Of a stretch of DNA of 64,000 nt, positions 32,261-42,197 are shown in pieces. Source of the DNA: Xylophilus sp. GW821-FHT01B05. Lineage in GTDB: Bacteria; Pseudomonadota; Gammaproteobacteria; Burkholderiales; Burkholderiaceae_C. Location of the stretch: the NCBI GenBank assembly GCA_038961845.1, contig CP152408.1, positions 62,001-126,000 on the forward strand, written 5' to 3'. The stretch's first letter is position 1. Each line of letters opens with the position of its first letter. Both the position numbers and the translations under genes were made by a program. The notes under the pieces were generated by a model. That model ran no database searches and was not told where the DNA came from. It saw nothing but the letters and a program-made list of their open reading frames with translations.

Positions 32261-32307
32261 TGGCAAGGTCAAGCGCTTGACCTTGCCATGGTGTGAGGCT
32301 TTAGGCT
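32261..32307. promoter_or_regulatory. Divergent CueR operator with face-to-face MerR-type promoters
   Basis: A 28-bp perfect palindrome at 32261-32288 holds two outward -35 boxes, TTGACC at 32277-32282 (towards copA) and its mirror at 32267-32272 (towards copZ-cueR), only 4 bp apart. Rightward, a 19-bp spacer leads to taggct at 32302-32307, the overlong spacer typical of MerR-regulated promoters. Leftward, the same 19-bp spacing leads to CAAACT. The sequence lines up with the E. coli copA operator. Confidence 0.85.
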
Positions 32308-32313
32308 CGCCTT

Positions 32314-34509
32314 ATGAACACTGCAAGCAACACCCTCTCGGCCGATATTTCCGTGGGCGGCATGACCTGCGCCTCTTGTGTGGCGCGTGTCGAGCGGGCG
32401 CTGAAAGCCGTGCCGGGCGTGGAGGCCGCCGCCGTCAACCTGGCGACCGAATCGGCCCGCGTCACGGTGCAGGGCGGCGGCATGGACGCCGCGCAGTGGC
32501 AGGCGCGCCTGCGCCGCGCCGTGCGCGATGCCGGCTACGAGCCGCGCACACCTGAGCAGGCGCAGGCGGTGGAAAACGCCTCGCCCTGGGCCGGCTTTGG
32601 CCCGGTGGCGCTGGGCTTTGTGCTGTCGGCGCCGCTCTTGCTGCCGATGTTTGCCGAATGGGCCGGCCTGCACTGGATGCTGCCGGCCTGGGCGCAGTTG
32701 CTGCTGGCCGCGCCGGTGCAGTTCTGGCTGGGTGCGCGCTTTTACCGCGCCGGCTGGCATGCGGCCAAAGCGGGCGCCGGCAATATGGATTTGTTGGTGG
32801 CGCTGGGCACCTCGGCGGCGTTTGGGTTGTCGCTCTGGCTGTGGTGGCGCGCCGCGCCGGGGGAGATGCCGCATCTGTACTTCGAGGCCTCGGCCGTGGT
32901 CATCACCCTGGTGCTGCTGGGCAAATGGCTGGAGTCGCGCGCCAAGCACCAGACCACCTCGGCCATCCGCGCGCTGCAGGCGCTGCGGCCAGAGACGGCG
33001 CATGTGCTGCGCAACGGCCGGGAAATCGAGCTGCCGGTGGCCGAGCTGCTGGTGGGCGACCGGCTGGCGGTGCGCCCGGGCGAGCGCATCCCGGCCGACG
33101 GCCGCGTGCTGGAGGGCCGTTCGCAGGCCGACGAATCCATGCTCACCGGCGAGCCGCTGCCTGTGGATAAGTCCGAGGGCGACACGCTCACTGGCGGCGC
33201 AGTCAACGGCGACGGCCGGCTGGTGATGGAGGTCTCGACCGCCGGCGCCGAGACCGTGCTGGCCCGCATCATCCGGCTGGTGGAAGACGCCCAGGCCGCC
33301 AAGGCCCCGATCCAGCGCACGGTGGACAAGGTGGCCGCCGTCTTCGTGCCGGTGGTGCTGGTGATTGCCGTGCTCACCGCCCTTGGCTGGATGCTGGCCG
33401 GGCAGGGCGCGGAAGTGGCGCTGGTGCACGCAGTGGCGGTGCTGGTGATTGCCTGCCCCTGCGCGCTGGGCCTGGCGACGCCGGCAGCCATCATGGCCGG
33501 CACCGGCGTGGCGGCGCGCCACGGCATTCTGATCCGTGACGCCGAGGCGCTGGAGCGCGCGCAGCGCGTGGACACCGTGGCCTTCGACAAGACCGGCACC
33601 CTGACCCTGGGCCGGCCACGCCTCACCGCGTTGGACTTATCCACAGCTTGTGAAGAGGGTTCTGCACTGCGGCTGGCGGCTGCCCTGCAGGCAGGAAGCG
33701 AGCATCCACTCGCACGGGCGGTGTTGGCAGCAGCGGCTGAGCGTGCCATTGAGGTGCAACCCGCGCAGGATCTGCAAGCCGTGCCAGGACGCGGCATCGA
33801 AGGCCTGGTGGACGGCCGGCGCCTGCGCCTGGGCAGCCTGCGCTGGATGGAGGAGCTGGGCGTGGACCTGGGCGCGCAGGCCGCCCGCGTGGCTGATCTG
33901 CAGCAAGGCGGCGCCACGCTGTCGGCGCTGGCCGAAGGCGACCAACTGCTGGCCCTGCTGGCCTTTGCCGACACACCGCGCGTCGGTGCGCGCGAAGCCC
34001 TGGCCGCCCTGCGCGCGCGGCCGCTGCGGCTGGCGCTGGTGTCGGGCGACAACCGGGGCGCGGCGCTGGCCATGGGCGAGCGCCTGGGCCTGCGGCCGTC
34101 CGAGGTGCAGGCCGAGGTACTGCCGGCCGGCAAGGTGGACGCGGTGCGCGGCCTGCAGGCCGGCGGCCATGTGGTGGCCATGGTGGGCGACGGCGTCAAC
34201 GATGCGCCGGCGCTGGCGGCGGCCGATGTGGGCATTGCCATGGGCAGCGGCACCGACGTGGCCATGCACGCCGCCGGCATCACCCTGATGCGGCCCGACC
34301 TGGCGCTGGTGGGCGCGGCGCTGGATATTGCCGGCCGCACCGTGGCCAAGATCCGGCAAAACCTGTTCTGGGCCTTTGTCTACAACGTGGCGGGCATACC
34401 GCTGGCGGCCTTCGGCCTGCTGAGCCCGGTGGTGGCGGGGGCGGCCATGGCGCTCAGCTCGGTCAGCGTCATGGCCAATGCATTGTTGCTGCGCCGCTGG
34501 AAACCGTAA
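32314..34509 (+). CDS. copA: Copper-exporting P1B-type ATPase CopA
   Basis: A 731-residue P-type ATPase. One N-terminal HMA domain has Cys19 and Cys22 (GGMTCASC). The membrane copper site CPC is at residues 381-383 ([14 protein letters not shown]), the phosphorylated Asp425 is in [15 protein letters not shown] is the actuator loop, and [10 protein letters not shown] the hinge. The invariant late-membrane residues [12 protein letters not shown] and [13 protein letters not shown] fit P1B-1 Cu(I) pumps. It is expressed from the divergent CueR promoter. It pumps Cu(I)/Ag(I) from the cytoplasm to the periplasm. Confidence 0.96.
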   Translation: MNTASNTLSADISVGGMTCASCVARVERALKAVPGVEAAAVNLATESARVTVQGGGMDAAQWQARLRRAVRDAGYEPRTPEQAQAVENASPWAGFGPVALGFVLSAPLLLPMFAEWAGLHWMLPAWAQLLLAAPVQFWLGARFYRAGWHAAKAGAGNMDLLVALGTSAAFGLSLWLWWRAAPGEMPHLYFEASAVVITLVLLGKWLESRAKHQTTSAIRALQALRPETAHVLRNGREIELPVAELLVGDRLAVRPGERIPADGRVLEGRSQADESMLTGEPLPVDKSEGDTLTGGAVNGDGRLVMEVSTAGAETVLARIIRLVEDAQAAKAPIQRTVDKVAAVFVPVVLVIAVLTALGWMLAGQGAEVALVHAVAVLVIACPCALGLATPAAIMAGTGVAARHGILIRDAEALERAQRVDTVAFDKTGTLTLGRPRLTALDLSTACEEGSALRLAAALQAGSEHPLARAVLAAAAERAIEVQPAQDLQAVPGRGIEGLVDGRRLRLGSLRWMEELGVDLGAQAARVADLQQGGATLSALAEGDQLLALLAFADTPRVGAREALAALRARPLRLALVSGDNRGAALAMGERLGLRPSEVQAEVLPAGKVDAVRGLQAGGHVVAMVGDGVNDAPALAAADVGIAMGSGTDVAMHAAGITLMRPDLALVGAALDIAGRTVAKIRQNLFWAFVYNVAGIPLAAFGLLSPVVAGAAMALSSVSVMANALLLRRWKP

Positions 34510-34725
34510 CAGTTGGTTCGTACGTGGAATCACCCCTACAGCGATGCGAACCGCGGCCGAAAATACAGAGCCCCGGAGGTTTTTTCTCACAAAATTTACA
34601 AATTTGGCCGGGGTGACGCCTTTCAGTAGGCGTGAGCAACAACCCGCACGCCATGTCGGCGGCGGGAAGTGGCCGCAGACGCGTAACAAGCGGGCCGCCA
34701 CGTTGACCGTCCTAGGAGTGCTTGC
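34510..34725. other. Gene-free stretch between copA and the chemoreceptor
   Basis: About 215 bp with no coding signal. A small perfect stem acgcct/aggcgt with a 6-base loop lies near 34615-34632, and an AT-rich stretch gaggttttttctcacaaaat lies at about 34576-34595. A taggag ribosome site precedes the chemoreceptor start. No clear promoter was fixed. Confidence 0.4.
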
Positions 34726-36378
34726 ATGAGTTTTCTGTCTCTTCGCCGTTTCACCATCCGTTTTCGGATGTATGGCGCGATTGCCGTTGTTCTGGTCTTG
34801 CTGGGCCTGCTGGGCGGTGCGGGTGCGCTGGGCATGCTGCGCATCCAGAACATGAGCGAGAGCTTCATGAACACCTCGTATGCCGCGACCGAGCAGGTGG
34901 GCCAGCTGCGCGACGCGCTGTCGGCGGTGCGGCAGAACGAGAAGGACATGATCATCCAGTACGAGAAGGCCGAGGCAGTGAAGGCCACCCGCGTCAAGTG
35001 GCTGGACGCGCAGGCCCGTGCAGAGAAGGTCGGCAAGGCCTTCATCGAAGGCCGCAGCGCCGAAGACGCAGCGCTCATGACCACGCTGCTGCAAAAGCTC
35101 GGTGCCTACCGCGACCTGTTCGCCAGCGTGGCCAACCAGCTGGAGAGCAGCGGCTATGAGTCCGCCACCACCGCCAACCGCATGAGCGCGCGCGCCGTGG
35201 CCCAGTTCGAAGAAGCCGAGAAGCAGCTGCAGGCCCTGGAAGCCGCGCTGCGCCAGCAGGTGGAAGCTGCGCTGGAGCAGCAGCGCGAGGTGGCGCGGCA
35301 GACGCAATTGCTGTTTGCCGCCATCGTGGCGCTGATGATCCTCACGGTGGTGCCGCTCACGGTGGCCAACATGCGCTCCATCTGCGGCCCGCTGGAGCAG
35401 GCGCGCCAGTCGGCCCTGGCCATCGCCAACGCGGATCTGTCGCAAAAGATCGAATCCGAAGGCCGCGACGAGCTGGCCGACCTGCAGCGCGCACTGGCCA
35501 GCATGCAGGCCGGCCTGGGCGCCATGGTGGCCAAGGTGCGCGACTCCAGCGAGAACATCGCCACCGCCAGCCAGGAGATCGCCACCGGCAACCAGGACCT
35601 CTCCAGCCGCACCGAGCAAACCGCCGGCAATGTGCAGCAGACCGTGGCCTCGATCAGCGAGCTGAGCGGCAACGTGCAGCAGACCGCATCCTCGGCCCAG
35701 TTGGCCAACCAGCTTGCGGCATCGGCCTCGACCGCGGCCACGCGCGGCGGCAGCGTGGTGCAGCAGGCGGTGACCAGCATGCAGGAGATCTCGTCCTCCA
35801 GCCGCAAGATCAACGACATCATTGCGCTGATCGACTCCATCGCCTTCCAGACCAACATCCTGGCGCTCAACGCCGCAGTAGAGGCTGCGCGTGCCGGCGA
35901 ACAAGGCCGTGGCTTTGCCGTGGTGGCCAGCGAGGTGCGCAACCTGGCCCAGCGCTCGGCCCAGGCCGCCAGCGAGATCAAGACCCTGATCGGCAACAGC
36001 GTGACCGCAGTGGACGGCGGCGTGCGCCTGGTGGAAGAAGCCGGCGCCGCCATGAAAGAGATCGTGGGCAGCGTGCAGCGCGTGAGCGACGTCATCGGCG
36101 AAATCAGCGCGGCCGCATCCGAGCAGTCGGTGGGCATTGGCGAGGTGAGCCAGGCGGTCAACGACATCGACCGCATGACGCAGCAGAACGCCGCGCTGGT
36201 GGAAGAGTCTGCCGCCGCCGCCGAGTCGCTGCGCGAGCAGGCCGGCCGCCTGGCTGAAGTGGTGCGCCGCTTCCACCTGAGCGATGAAAGCGGCCTGGCC
36301 CTGCCAAGCAGCACCGGGCCGCGCTTTGCGCCATCGGCGGTGGCGCACCAGCCGCACAAGCAGCTTGCTGCGGCCTGA
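34726..36378 (+). CDS. Methyl-accepting chemotaxis protein 1
   Basis: A 550-residue chemoreceptor. Membrane segments are at about 16-38 and 194-215 around a periplasmic four-helix sensor domain of about 155 residues; a HAMP domain follows, then the signalling domain with the hairpin tip [20 protein letters not shown] and methylation-type helices. The C-terminus lacks an NWETF-type CheR/CheB tether. No chemotaxis genes are adjacent. A strong terminator follows. Confidence 0.95.
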   Translation: MSFLSLRRFTIRFRMYGAIAVVLVLLGLLGGAGALGMLRIQNMSESFMNTSYAATEQVGQLRDALSAVRQNEKDMIIQYEKAEAVKATRVKWLDAQARAEKVGKAFIEGRSAEDAALMTTLLQKLGAYRDLFASVANQLESSGYESATTANRMSARAVAQFEEAEKQLQALEAALRQQVEAALEQQREVARQTQLLFAAIVALMILTVVPLTVANMRSICGPLEQARQSALAIANADLSQKIESEGRDELADLQRALASMQAGLGAMVAKVRDSSENIATASQEIATGNQDLSSRTEQTAGNVQQTVASISELSGNVQQTASSAQLANQLAASASTAATRGGSVVQQAVTSMQEISSSSRKINDIIALIDSIAFQTNILALNAAVEAARAGEQGRGFAVVASEVRNLAQRSAQAASEIKTLIGNSVTAVDGGVRLVEEAGAAMKEIVGSVQRVSDVIGEISAAASEQSVGIGEVSQAVNDIDRMTQQNAALVEESAAAAESLREQAGRLAEVVRRFHLSDESGLALPSSTGPRFAPSAVAHQPHKQLAAA

Positions 36379-36396
36379 GCAGCAAGCCAGCCCATG

Positions 36397-36423
36397 AAAA
36401 AAGCGCCTGAGGGCGCTTTTTTC
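36397..36423 (+). terminator. Intrinsic terminator after the chemoreceptor
   Basis: The stem is gcgcc/ggcgc with a tga loop, extended by A runs on the left and a run of six T on the right (ggcgcttttttc). The symmetric A and T tracts allow function in both directions. Confidence 0.9.
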
Positions 36424-36593
36424 ATTTCACAGTGACTCCGGCACTGAACAGATCAAGCTCACCAAGCCCGCGGTCGATGTCAAACGTGGGCATCTACACC
36501 GCTTTCAACCGGGGTTTCGGATCGGTGCTGCGGGACGACGTTTCTTTCAATTTCGGGAACCATGCAGGCTGCTGTTCGTAAAAATTCAATAAA

Positions 36594-36610
36594 ATGATAT
36601 TAATTCTCAT
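36594..36610. promoter_or_regulatory. Candidate Fur box upstream of the FecI-like sigma factor
   Basis: ATGATATTAATTCTCAT is a near-palindrome (six of eight base pairs match) in the only AT-rich part of the region, about 45 bp before the sigma-factor start. It resembles the NAT-A-AAT type Fur consensus. Iron control of fecI genes is general knowledge; binding here is inferred. Confidence 0.6.
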
Positions 36611-36656
36611 TTAACGCACCCATTTTCCGTTGGCCATGAGGCACAGGAAGGGCCTC

Positions 36657-37166
36657 ATGGGCACCGAAGAGTTCGCGCTGCAGCAACGGATCGAAACCCT
36701 TTACACGGACCATCACGGCTGGCTGAGAAGCTGGCTGCGTCGCAAACTGGGAAATGCCTGCGATGCCGCTGATCTGGCGCACGACACCTTTGTGCGGGTC
36801 ATGGCCTCGCGGCGGCTGCCCATGCACCTGGGCGAAGAGCCCCGGGCGCTGCTGACACACATCGCCAAAGGGCTGGTTGTCGACCATTGGCGGCGCCAGG
36901 AGGTGGAGCGCGCCTACCTGGAGGCGCTGGCCCAACTGCCCGAGCCAGAGATGCCTTCGCCTGAAGCGCGCCTGCTGATCCTGGAGGCGCTGCAGCGCAT
37001 CGACGCCATGCTGGACCGCCTGCCCGGGCGCACACGCCAGATCTTCGTGTTGTCGCAGATCGACGGCCTCACTTACCAGCAGGTTGCCGATCAACTTGGC
37101 ACATCCCTCATCACCGTCAAGCGCCACATGCGCACGGCTTTTGCCGCCTGCCTGGCGATTGGGTGA
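36657..37166 (+). CDS. FecI-like ECF sigma factor
   Basis: A 169-residue sigma-70 family protein starting MGTEEFALQQRIETLY. Region 2 has DAADLAHDTFVRVMASRR and region 4 has PGRTRQIFVLSQIDGLTYQQ then VADQLGTSLITVKRHMRTAF, matching FecI/FpvI-type iron-starvation sigma factors. The ATG at 36657 was preferred since an aggaagg ribosome site stands 5 bp before it; an ATG at 36636 is an alternative. FecR and a signal-type TonB receptor follow. Confidence 0.92.
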   Translation: MGTEEFALQQRIETLYTDHHGWLRSWLRRKLGNACDAADLAHDTFVRVMASRRLPMHLGEEPRALLTHIAKGLVVDHWRRQEVERAYLEALAQLPEPEMPSPEARLLILEALQRIDAMLDRLPGRTRQIFVLSQIDGLTYQQVADQLGTSLITVKRHMRTAFAACLAIG

Positions 37167-37170
37167 GGTG

Positions 37171-38157
37171 ATGAGCGCTGCCCATCCCCCATCGCCCGAC
37201 ATCGACGCGGCCATCTTGCTGGAGGCTGCAGACTGGCTGGTGCTGCTGCAGTCCAGTGAGGTCTCCGAGCGGGAACGCACGCGTCTTGCGCGCTGGTGCG
37301 AGCGCAGCGCTGCACATGCCGCAGCCTGGGCGCGCGCGCAGAACATGCTCGGCACGCTTGAGTTTGTGCCCTCCAGGCTGGCGCATGACACCTTGCTGCG
37401 CCCGGGCCACGCCGCCATGCGCAGGCATGCGCTGCGCATGGGCGTGCTGGCTATGGCGCTGCCCGCCGGCTGGGTGGCTTGGCGTCTGGCGCCGTGGCAG
37501 GAATGGAGCGCCGACCTGAGCACCAGCACGGGCGAGCAGAGGACGCTCACGCTGGCCGACGGCACGCGTCTGGTGCTCAACACTGGCAGCTCCGTCAATG
37601 TCTTGTTCACCGCCGCAGAGCGCCGGCTGACGCTCGTTGCGGGTGAGATTCTCGTCACTACCAGTCACCGCGATCCTGCGGCCGCGCCACGCCCCTTCAT
37701 CGTGGACACGGCCAACGGCAGCATGCGCGCGCTGGGGACACGCTTCAGTGTGCGCCACACGGACACTGACACGCGGCTGGCTGTCTTTACGGGCGCGGTG
37801 CAGGTGCGCGCGGCCGGCGGCCTCGGCTCTGCCGTGGCGCAGGTGATCGTGCGCGAGGGTGAACAGCTCCGCTTCACTGCCTCCGCCATGGAGCCCGCGC
37901 AGCCGGTGGAACCCGGCGCCGCGCTCTGGGAGCGCGGCATGCTGTTGGCCCGTGACATGCGCCTGGATGAACTGACGGCGGAGCTCAAGCGCTATCACCG
38001 GGGCGTCCTGCGCTGCGATCCGGCGGTTGCAGGCTTGACCGTCTCCGGCGCGTTCCCGGTCACCAACACCCTGGCCAGCCTGGACATGCTGGAGAAATCC
38101 TTGCCGGTGCGCGTTGAGAGCGTCACCCCGTACTGGATCACGCTGAAGGCCCGCTGA
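37171..38157 (+). CDS. FecR-like anti-sigma/regulator
   Basis: A 328-residue protein. The cytoplasmic N-terminus (EAADWLVLLQSSEVSERERT, WCERSAAHAAAWARAQNML) is the sigma-binding DUF4880-like part; one membrane segment is at about 116-136; the periplasmic FecR domain has TLADGTRLVLNTGSSVNVLF and FIVDTANGSMRALGTRFSVR. It starts 4 bp after the sigma-factor stop. It should relay the signal from the STN domain of the receptor 100 bp downstream to the sigma factor. Confidence 0.92.
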   Translation: MSAAHPPSPDIDAAILLEAADWLVLLQSSEVSERERTRLARWCERSAAHAAAWARAQNMLGTLEFVPSRLAHDTLLRPGHAAMRRHALRMGVLAMALPAGWVAWRLAPWQEWSADLSTSTGEQRTLTLADGTRLVLNTGSSVNVLFTAAERRLTLVAGEILVTTSHRDPAAAPRPFIVDTANGSMRALGTRFSVRHTDTDTRLAVFTGAVQVRAAGGLGSAVAQVIVREGEQLRFTASAMEPAQPVEPGAALWERGMLLARDMRLDELTAELKRYHRGVLRCDPAVAGLTVSGAFPVTNTLASLDMLEKSLPVRVESVTPYWITLKAR

Positions 38158-38192
38158 AGTCCATGTGATACCTTTTTTTCGTTCGTGCGGTG

Positions 38193-38233
38193 TAGCTGTT
38201 GAACGCGCGTTTGCGCACGCGTCCATACAGCTA
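38193..38233. other. Hairpin between fecR-like and receptor genes
   Basis: Arms tagctgt (38193-38199) and acagcta (38227-38233) enclose a GC-rich inner stem cgcg/cgcg. No T run follows, so it is more likely a processing or stability element within the intergenic transcript than a terminator. Confidence 0.5.
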
Positions 38234-38261
38234 AAACACACCGACGAAAGGTTCTTCGACC

Positions 38262-40709
38262 ATGGCTTTCAGGCGCTTCAGCCCAGCCCCGCAACCCAAA
38301 CCCCGCATGCGGGCCCTCGTCGTGGGTGGCTTGCTCCTGCGCATGGGAGCGGTTGGCGCCATCGCCACGCTTGCGCCCCTTCCTGCCTCGGCCATCGAGG
38401 CGGCGGATGCGGCCTCCATTCAGGACTATGCGATAGCGCCCGGCAGGCTCGGCGATGTGCTCGCACAGTTCGCCGGCGCGGCCGGCGTTCCCCTGTCCTT
38501 CGACCCCCACCTGCTTGACGGCCTGCAAAGCAGCGGGCTGCAGGGGCGCTACGCCGTAGGTTCGGGTTTCGGGCGCCTGCTGGCGGGCTCGGGCTTCGAA
38601 GCGGTGGACTCCGGCAGCGGCCGCTATGTGCTCCAGCGCAAGGGGAGCAGGCCGGAAAGCGAGGGTGCAGCCCCCGCGTTGCCAGCCGTGCTCGTGACGG
38701 CACGCGCCGAACGGGCCGACGACCTACCAGAGGCCTTTGCCGGGGGGCAGATCGCGCGCGGCGGACGTGCCGGCTTCCTCGGCAATGTGGATGTGATGGA
38801 CACGCCGCTGAGCACCGTCAACTACACGGCCCAGGCCATCGATGACCAACAGGCGCGCACCGTTGGCGAAGTGATCGCTGCCGACGCCTCCGTGCGCCTG
38901 ACCAGTCAGTCCTATGGCGTGACGGAGTCCTACGCCATCCGCGGATTCCCGATCAACGACGGCAATATTGGCGACGTATCTTTTGACGGGCTCTACGGCG
39001 TCGCGCCGAACTACCAGACGTCGGCGGCCTATGCCGAGCGCGTCGAGCTCATCAAGGGGCCGACGGCGCTGCTCAATGGCATTGCCCCCAACGGCGCGCT
39101 GGGCGGCGGCCTGAACATCGTGCCCAAACGCGCCGGCGCGCAGCCGCTGACCCGCATGACACTGGACTACGCCACGCGCAGTCAGGCTGGCGCGCATGTG
39201 GATGTGGGGCGGCGCTTCGGTGACAACCAGGAATGGGGCGTGCGCGTGAATGGTGTGCTTCGCGACGGAGACACCGAGCGGGACAAGCAGAACGCCCACA
39301 CGCAACTGGGAGCCATCGCGCTGGACTACAAGGGCAGCCAGTTGCGCGCGTCTCTGGACTATGTGAACCAGCAACTGACGGTGGATGCCCCAACCCGCCA
39401 GCCGATGCTGGCCGCAGGAGTGCGGGTGCCCGAAGCACCCGATGCGCGCCGCAACCTGGCGCAGCCCTGGGACCGATCCGTGCTGCGCGATCAGTCTCTG
39501 CTCGCCCGGGTGGACTACGAAATCTCAGACCGACTCGGTGCCTACTTCGCCACCGGCGCATCACGCAGCGCCACGGATGGGCTCTACAGCAATCCGATGA
39601 TCACCGATGCCTCGGGCCAGACCACGATGCTGCCCTCGCGCATTTCGCTGCACCTGCGCAAGTGGACGGCCGAGGCCGGCCTGCGTGGACGCTGGCGCAC
39701 AGGCGCCGTGGAGCACCGCTGGACCCTGGGCGCCAACGTCTACCACGACGAAATGGACGTGGGCTTCAACTTCGCCTCGACGCCGCTTGGCAGCAACATC
39801 TATGACCCCATTGACTTCCCCAAGGTCGATCTGTCGCGCCCGGCCGAGATGGCCTTCAGCCGCACTACGCTGCGCGGCCTGGCGCTGGCCGACACGATGG
39901 CGCTGGCCGATGACCGTGTGCTCTTGACACTGGGCCTGCGCCAGCAGCAGGTGCGCAGCGTCAATCCGGCGGCCGGCACCCGCGATGACGAACATGCACT
40001 CACTCCCATGGTGGGGCTGGTGGTCAAGCCATGGCCAAACGTGTCCCTGTTCGCCAACTACATACAGGGGTTGAATGTTGGCGACACGGCGCCCACCAAC
40101 AGTCACAACGCCGGCGAGGTCTTCAAGCCGTACAAGGCCAAGCAATACGAGGCAGGCGTCAAGTACGAGGCTGCAGGCTGGCTTGCCACCGCCAGTGTCT
40201 TTCAGATCGGCAAGCCCAGCGGCCAGTTGGGCACCGACGGCTACTACCGCCCCAATGCAGAGCAACGCAACCGCGGCCTCGAAGTTTCTCTGGCCGGCGA
40301 ACCCGTGCGTGGCCTGCGTCCCATGGCCAGCCTGAGCCTGCTCGATGGAGAGCTCACACGCGCCAGCGCCGCGGTGCAGGGCAACGACGCCCCTGGCGTG
40401 CCTCGTGTCCAGGCCAACCTGGGGCTGGAATGGGACGTGCCCGGCGTGCCAGGACTGACGCTGACGGGCCGCACCCTGTACACCAGCAGTCAGTACGTCG
40501 ACCAGGCGAACACACAACGCCTGCCCGCCTGGTGGCGCTTCGATCCGGGTGCACGCTACGCGACGCGCATCGCCAGCCGCCCGGTGGTTTTTCGGGCGCA
40601 GATATTCAACCTTGCTGATCGGCACTACTGGTCCGGCGTCACGAGCTGGGGTGGCCTGGCAATGGGTGATACGCGCACTGTGCGCGTATCCATGCAGGTG
40701 GATTTCTGA
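38262..40709 (+). CDS. TonB-dependent siderophore receptor with STN signalling domain
   Basis: An 815-residue outer-membrane receptor with a signal peptide (cleavage near LPASA). Residues about 52-125 are a secretin/TonB N-terminal (STN) domain, then a TonB-box-like AVLVTAR, a plug (RGFPINDGNIGDVSFDGLYG, ERVELIKGPTALLNG) and a 22-strand barrel ending RVSMQVDF with terminal Phe. The STN domain and the preceding fecI/fecR genes make it a transducer like FecA/FpvA. The plug segment is close to that of the second receptor at 42198. The siderophore is unknown. Confidence 0.93.
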   Translation: MAFRRFSPAPQPKPRMRALVVGGLLLRMGAVGAIATLAPLPASAIEAADAASIQDYAIAPGRLGDVLAQFAGAAGVPLSFDPHLLDGLQSSGLQGRYAVGSGFGRLLAGSGFEAVDSGSGRYVLQRKGSRPESEGAAPALPAVLVTARAERADDLPEAFAGGQIARGGRAGFLGNVDVMDTPLSTVNYTAQAIDDQQARTVGEVIAADASVRLTSQSYGVTESYAIRGFPINDGNIGDVSFDGLYGVAPNYQTSAAYAERVELIKGPTALLNGIAPNGALGGGLNIVPKRAGAQPLTRMTLDYATRSQAGAHVDVGRRFGDNQEWGVRVNGVLRDGDTERDKQNAHTQLGAIALDYKGSQLRASLDYVNQQLTVDAPTRQPMLAAGVRVPEAPDARRNLAQPWDRSVLRDQSLLARVDYEISDRLGAYFATGASRSATDGLYSNPMITDASGQTTMLPSRISLHLRKWTAEAGLRGRWRTGAVEHRWTLGANVYHDEMDVGFNFASTPLGSNIYDPIDFPKVDLSRPAEMAFSRTTLRGLALADTMALADDRVLLTLGLRQQQVRSVNPAAGTRDDEHALTPMVGLVVKPWPNVSLFANYIQGLNVGDTAPTNSHNAGEVFKPYKAKQYEAGVKYEAAGWLATASVFQIGKPSGQLGTDGYYRPNAEQRNRGLEVSLAGEPVRGLRPMASLSLLDGELTRASAAVQGNDAPGVPRVQANLGLEWDVPGVPGLTLTGRTLYTSSQYVDQANTQRLPAWWRFDPGARYATRIASRPVVFRAQIFNLADRHYWSGVTSWGGLAMGDTRTVRVSMQVDF

Positions 40710-40728
40710 GGCAGGCGAGGCACCGAAC

Positions 40729-41868
40729 GTGAAATCCCGAACCATCCGCGCCTGGAGCGCCATACACCGCTGGAGCAGCCTGGTATGCATGCTGTTCATG
40801 CTACTGCTGTGCGTGACCGGCCTGCCACTGATCTTTCATCACGAGATCGATCACTTGCTCATGCCCGCGCGTCCGGCCTTGGTGCCGGGCACAAGCGCGC
40901 CGTCCCTCGAAGCCGTTGTTCTAAAGGCGCAGGCGGCGCGTCCTGGCCAAGTCGTCAACTACATCTACTTTGTCGACGATGCGCCGCACGCCATGGTCGC
41001 CACGGCCGAGCGTCGCGATTCCCTGCCCGGCGACACCCACTACCAGCTGTTTGACTTGCGTGACGGACTGATGCTTGAGCATCGGCAGCCCACCGAGGGC
41101 TTCATGTACGTAGTGGCCAAACTGCACGTGGATCTGTTTGCCGGCATGAAGGGCATGCTGTTCCTCGGCGCCATGGCTCTGTTGCTTTTGTTAGCGATTG
41201 CCAGCGGTGTGGTGCTGTATGCGCCCTTCATGCGCAAGCTCGGCTTCGCCACCTTGCGTGACACGCGCGGGCCGCGCGTGCTCTGGCTCGATGTGCATAA
41301 CCTGCTGGGCATCGTCACAGCCGCATGGCTGGGTGTGGTCGGCTTCACCGGCGCCATCAATACGCTGGCCATGCCCGTTGAGATGCTCTGGCAGAGCACC
41401 GAACTGGCACAGATGGCAGCGCACCCGCCCGATCGCGCCGCAGGTGCGCCGCATGCCGCGGTGGACGATGTGCTGGGCAGTGTGCTGACCGCAGCCCCGG
41501 GCAAGACCGTGCGCACACTGGCCTTCCCTGGCACTCCCTTTGCCAGCCCGCATCACTTTGGCGTCTACCTGGTGGGCGACGCGCCACTCACCAGCCGGCT
41601 GCTTTCCCCCGCGCTGGTGGACGCCGGCAGTGCTCGCGTGGTCGATATGCGCGATATGCCCCTGTATGCCAAAGCTCTGTTTCTGTCGCAGCCGCTCCAT
41701 TTTGGCGACTATGGCGGCATGCCCTTGAAGATCATCTGGGCCATTCTGGATGTGCTGAGCATTGTGGTGCTCGCCAGTGGTATCTACCTGTGGCTCCGCA
41801 AGCCCCGGGCGGCGCTTGCCAGCGCTGCGGGCCGGCGCAGGCAAGCGCCGCAGGAGCGCGCGGCATGA
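40729..41868 (+). CDS. PepSY-domain membrane protein (PiuB/FoxB-like)
   Basis: A 379-residue inner-membrane protein from GTG 40729, preceded by gaggc. It has IHRWSSLVCMLFMLLLCVTG (first membrane helix with the family His), a periplasmic PepSY region, ALLLLLAIASGVVLYAPFM, LWLDVHNLLGIVTAAWLGVV and a last helix IVVLASGIYLWL. Members reduce or handle ferric siderophores in the periplasm (FoxB, PiuB type). It lies between the two receptors and couples to a small membrane protein by ATGA overlap. Confidence 0.9.
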   Translation: MKSRTIRAWSAIHRWSSLVCMLFMLLLCVTGLPLIFHHEIDHLLMPARPALVPGTSAPSLEAVVLKAQAARPGQVVNYIYFVDDAPHAMVATAERRDSLPGDTHYQLFDLRDGLMLEHRQPTEGFMYVVAKLHVDLFAGMKGMLFLGAMALLLLLAIASGVVLYAPFMRKLGFATLRDTRGPRVLWLDVHNLLGIVTAAWLGVVGFTGAINTLAMPVEMLWQSTELAQMAAHPPDRAAGAPHAAVDDVLGSVLTAAPGKTVRTLAFPGTPFASPHHFGVYLVGDAPLTSRLLSPALVDAGSARVVDMRDMPLYAKALFLSQPLHFGDYGGMPLKIIWAILDVLSIVVLASGIYLWLRKPRAALASAAGRRRQAPQERAA

Positions 41869-42059
41869 ACCAGACGCTCTGGATGATCTTTCGCGGGCCG
41901 CTTCTGCTGGCCTGCCTGAGCCTGGTGGGTCTGGTCTCGGGCCTGCTGGGTGACGGGCCGTGGGATGGACTGTCATGGCTCAGCCTGGGCATTCCGACGC
42001 TGTGGGTCAGTGCCTGGTGCCTGAAGCCCCTGATCGGGCGGCGGCCGCGCGCTCGGTGA
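41865..42059 (+). CDS. Small two-helix membrane protein of the iron operon
   Basis: A 64-residue protein starting MNQTLWMIFRGPLLLACLSL with two membrane segments (about 9-28 and 37-55) and a basic end (KPLIGRRPRAR). The ATG overlaps the stop of the PepSY gene. Small proteins of this kind often follow PepSY siderophore genes; the function is unknown. Confidence 0.8.
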   Translation: MNQTLWMIFRGPLLLACLSLVGLVSGLLGDGPWDGLSWLSLGIPTLWVSAWCLKPLIGRRPRAR

Positions 42060-42070
42060 CGCCACGGTAA

Positions 42071-42104
42071 GCAAGCCACGGCGGCCAAGGCCGCGCTGGC
42101 TTGC
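42071..42104. other. Long hairpin upstream of the second receptor gene
   Basis: Arms gcaagcca and tggcttgc enclose a second GC-rich stem (cggcggcc/ggccgcgc, imperfect). No T run follows. It lies 11 bp after the small membrane protein gene and may adjust expression of the second receptor relative to the first genes. Confidence 0.6.
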
Positions 42105-42197
42105 ATCGCCCGACATCTCCACCGTCTTGCGCCGGCACGGCGCTGACCACTCAGCCCCACCACACATATCCCCGCATCACCAAAGGAACCCCCCGTC

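Noticed and set aside
33637..36357. A 906-codon minus-strand frame over copA and the chemoreceptor
   Set aside because: It is antisense to two well-supported genes, is low-complexity (His, Gln, Gly, Arg), and crosses their intergenic region.
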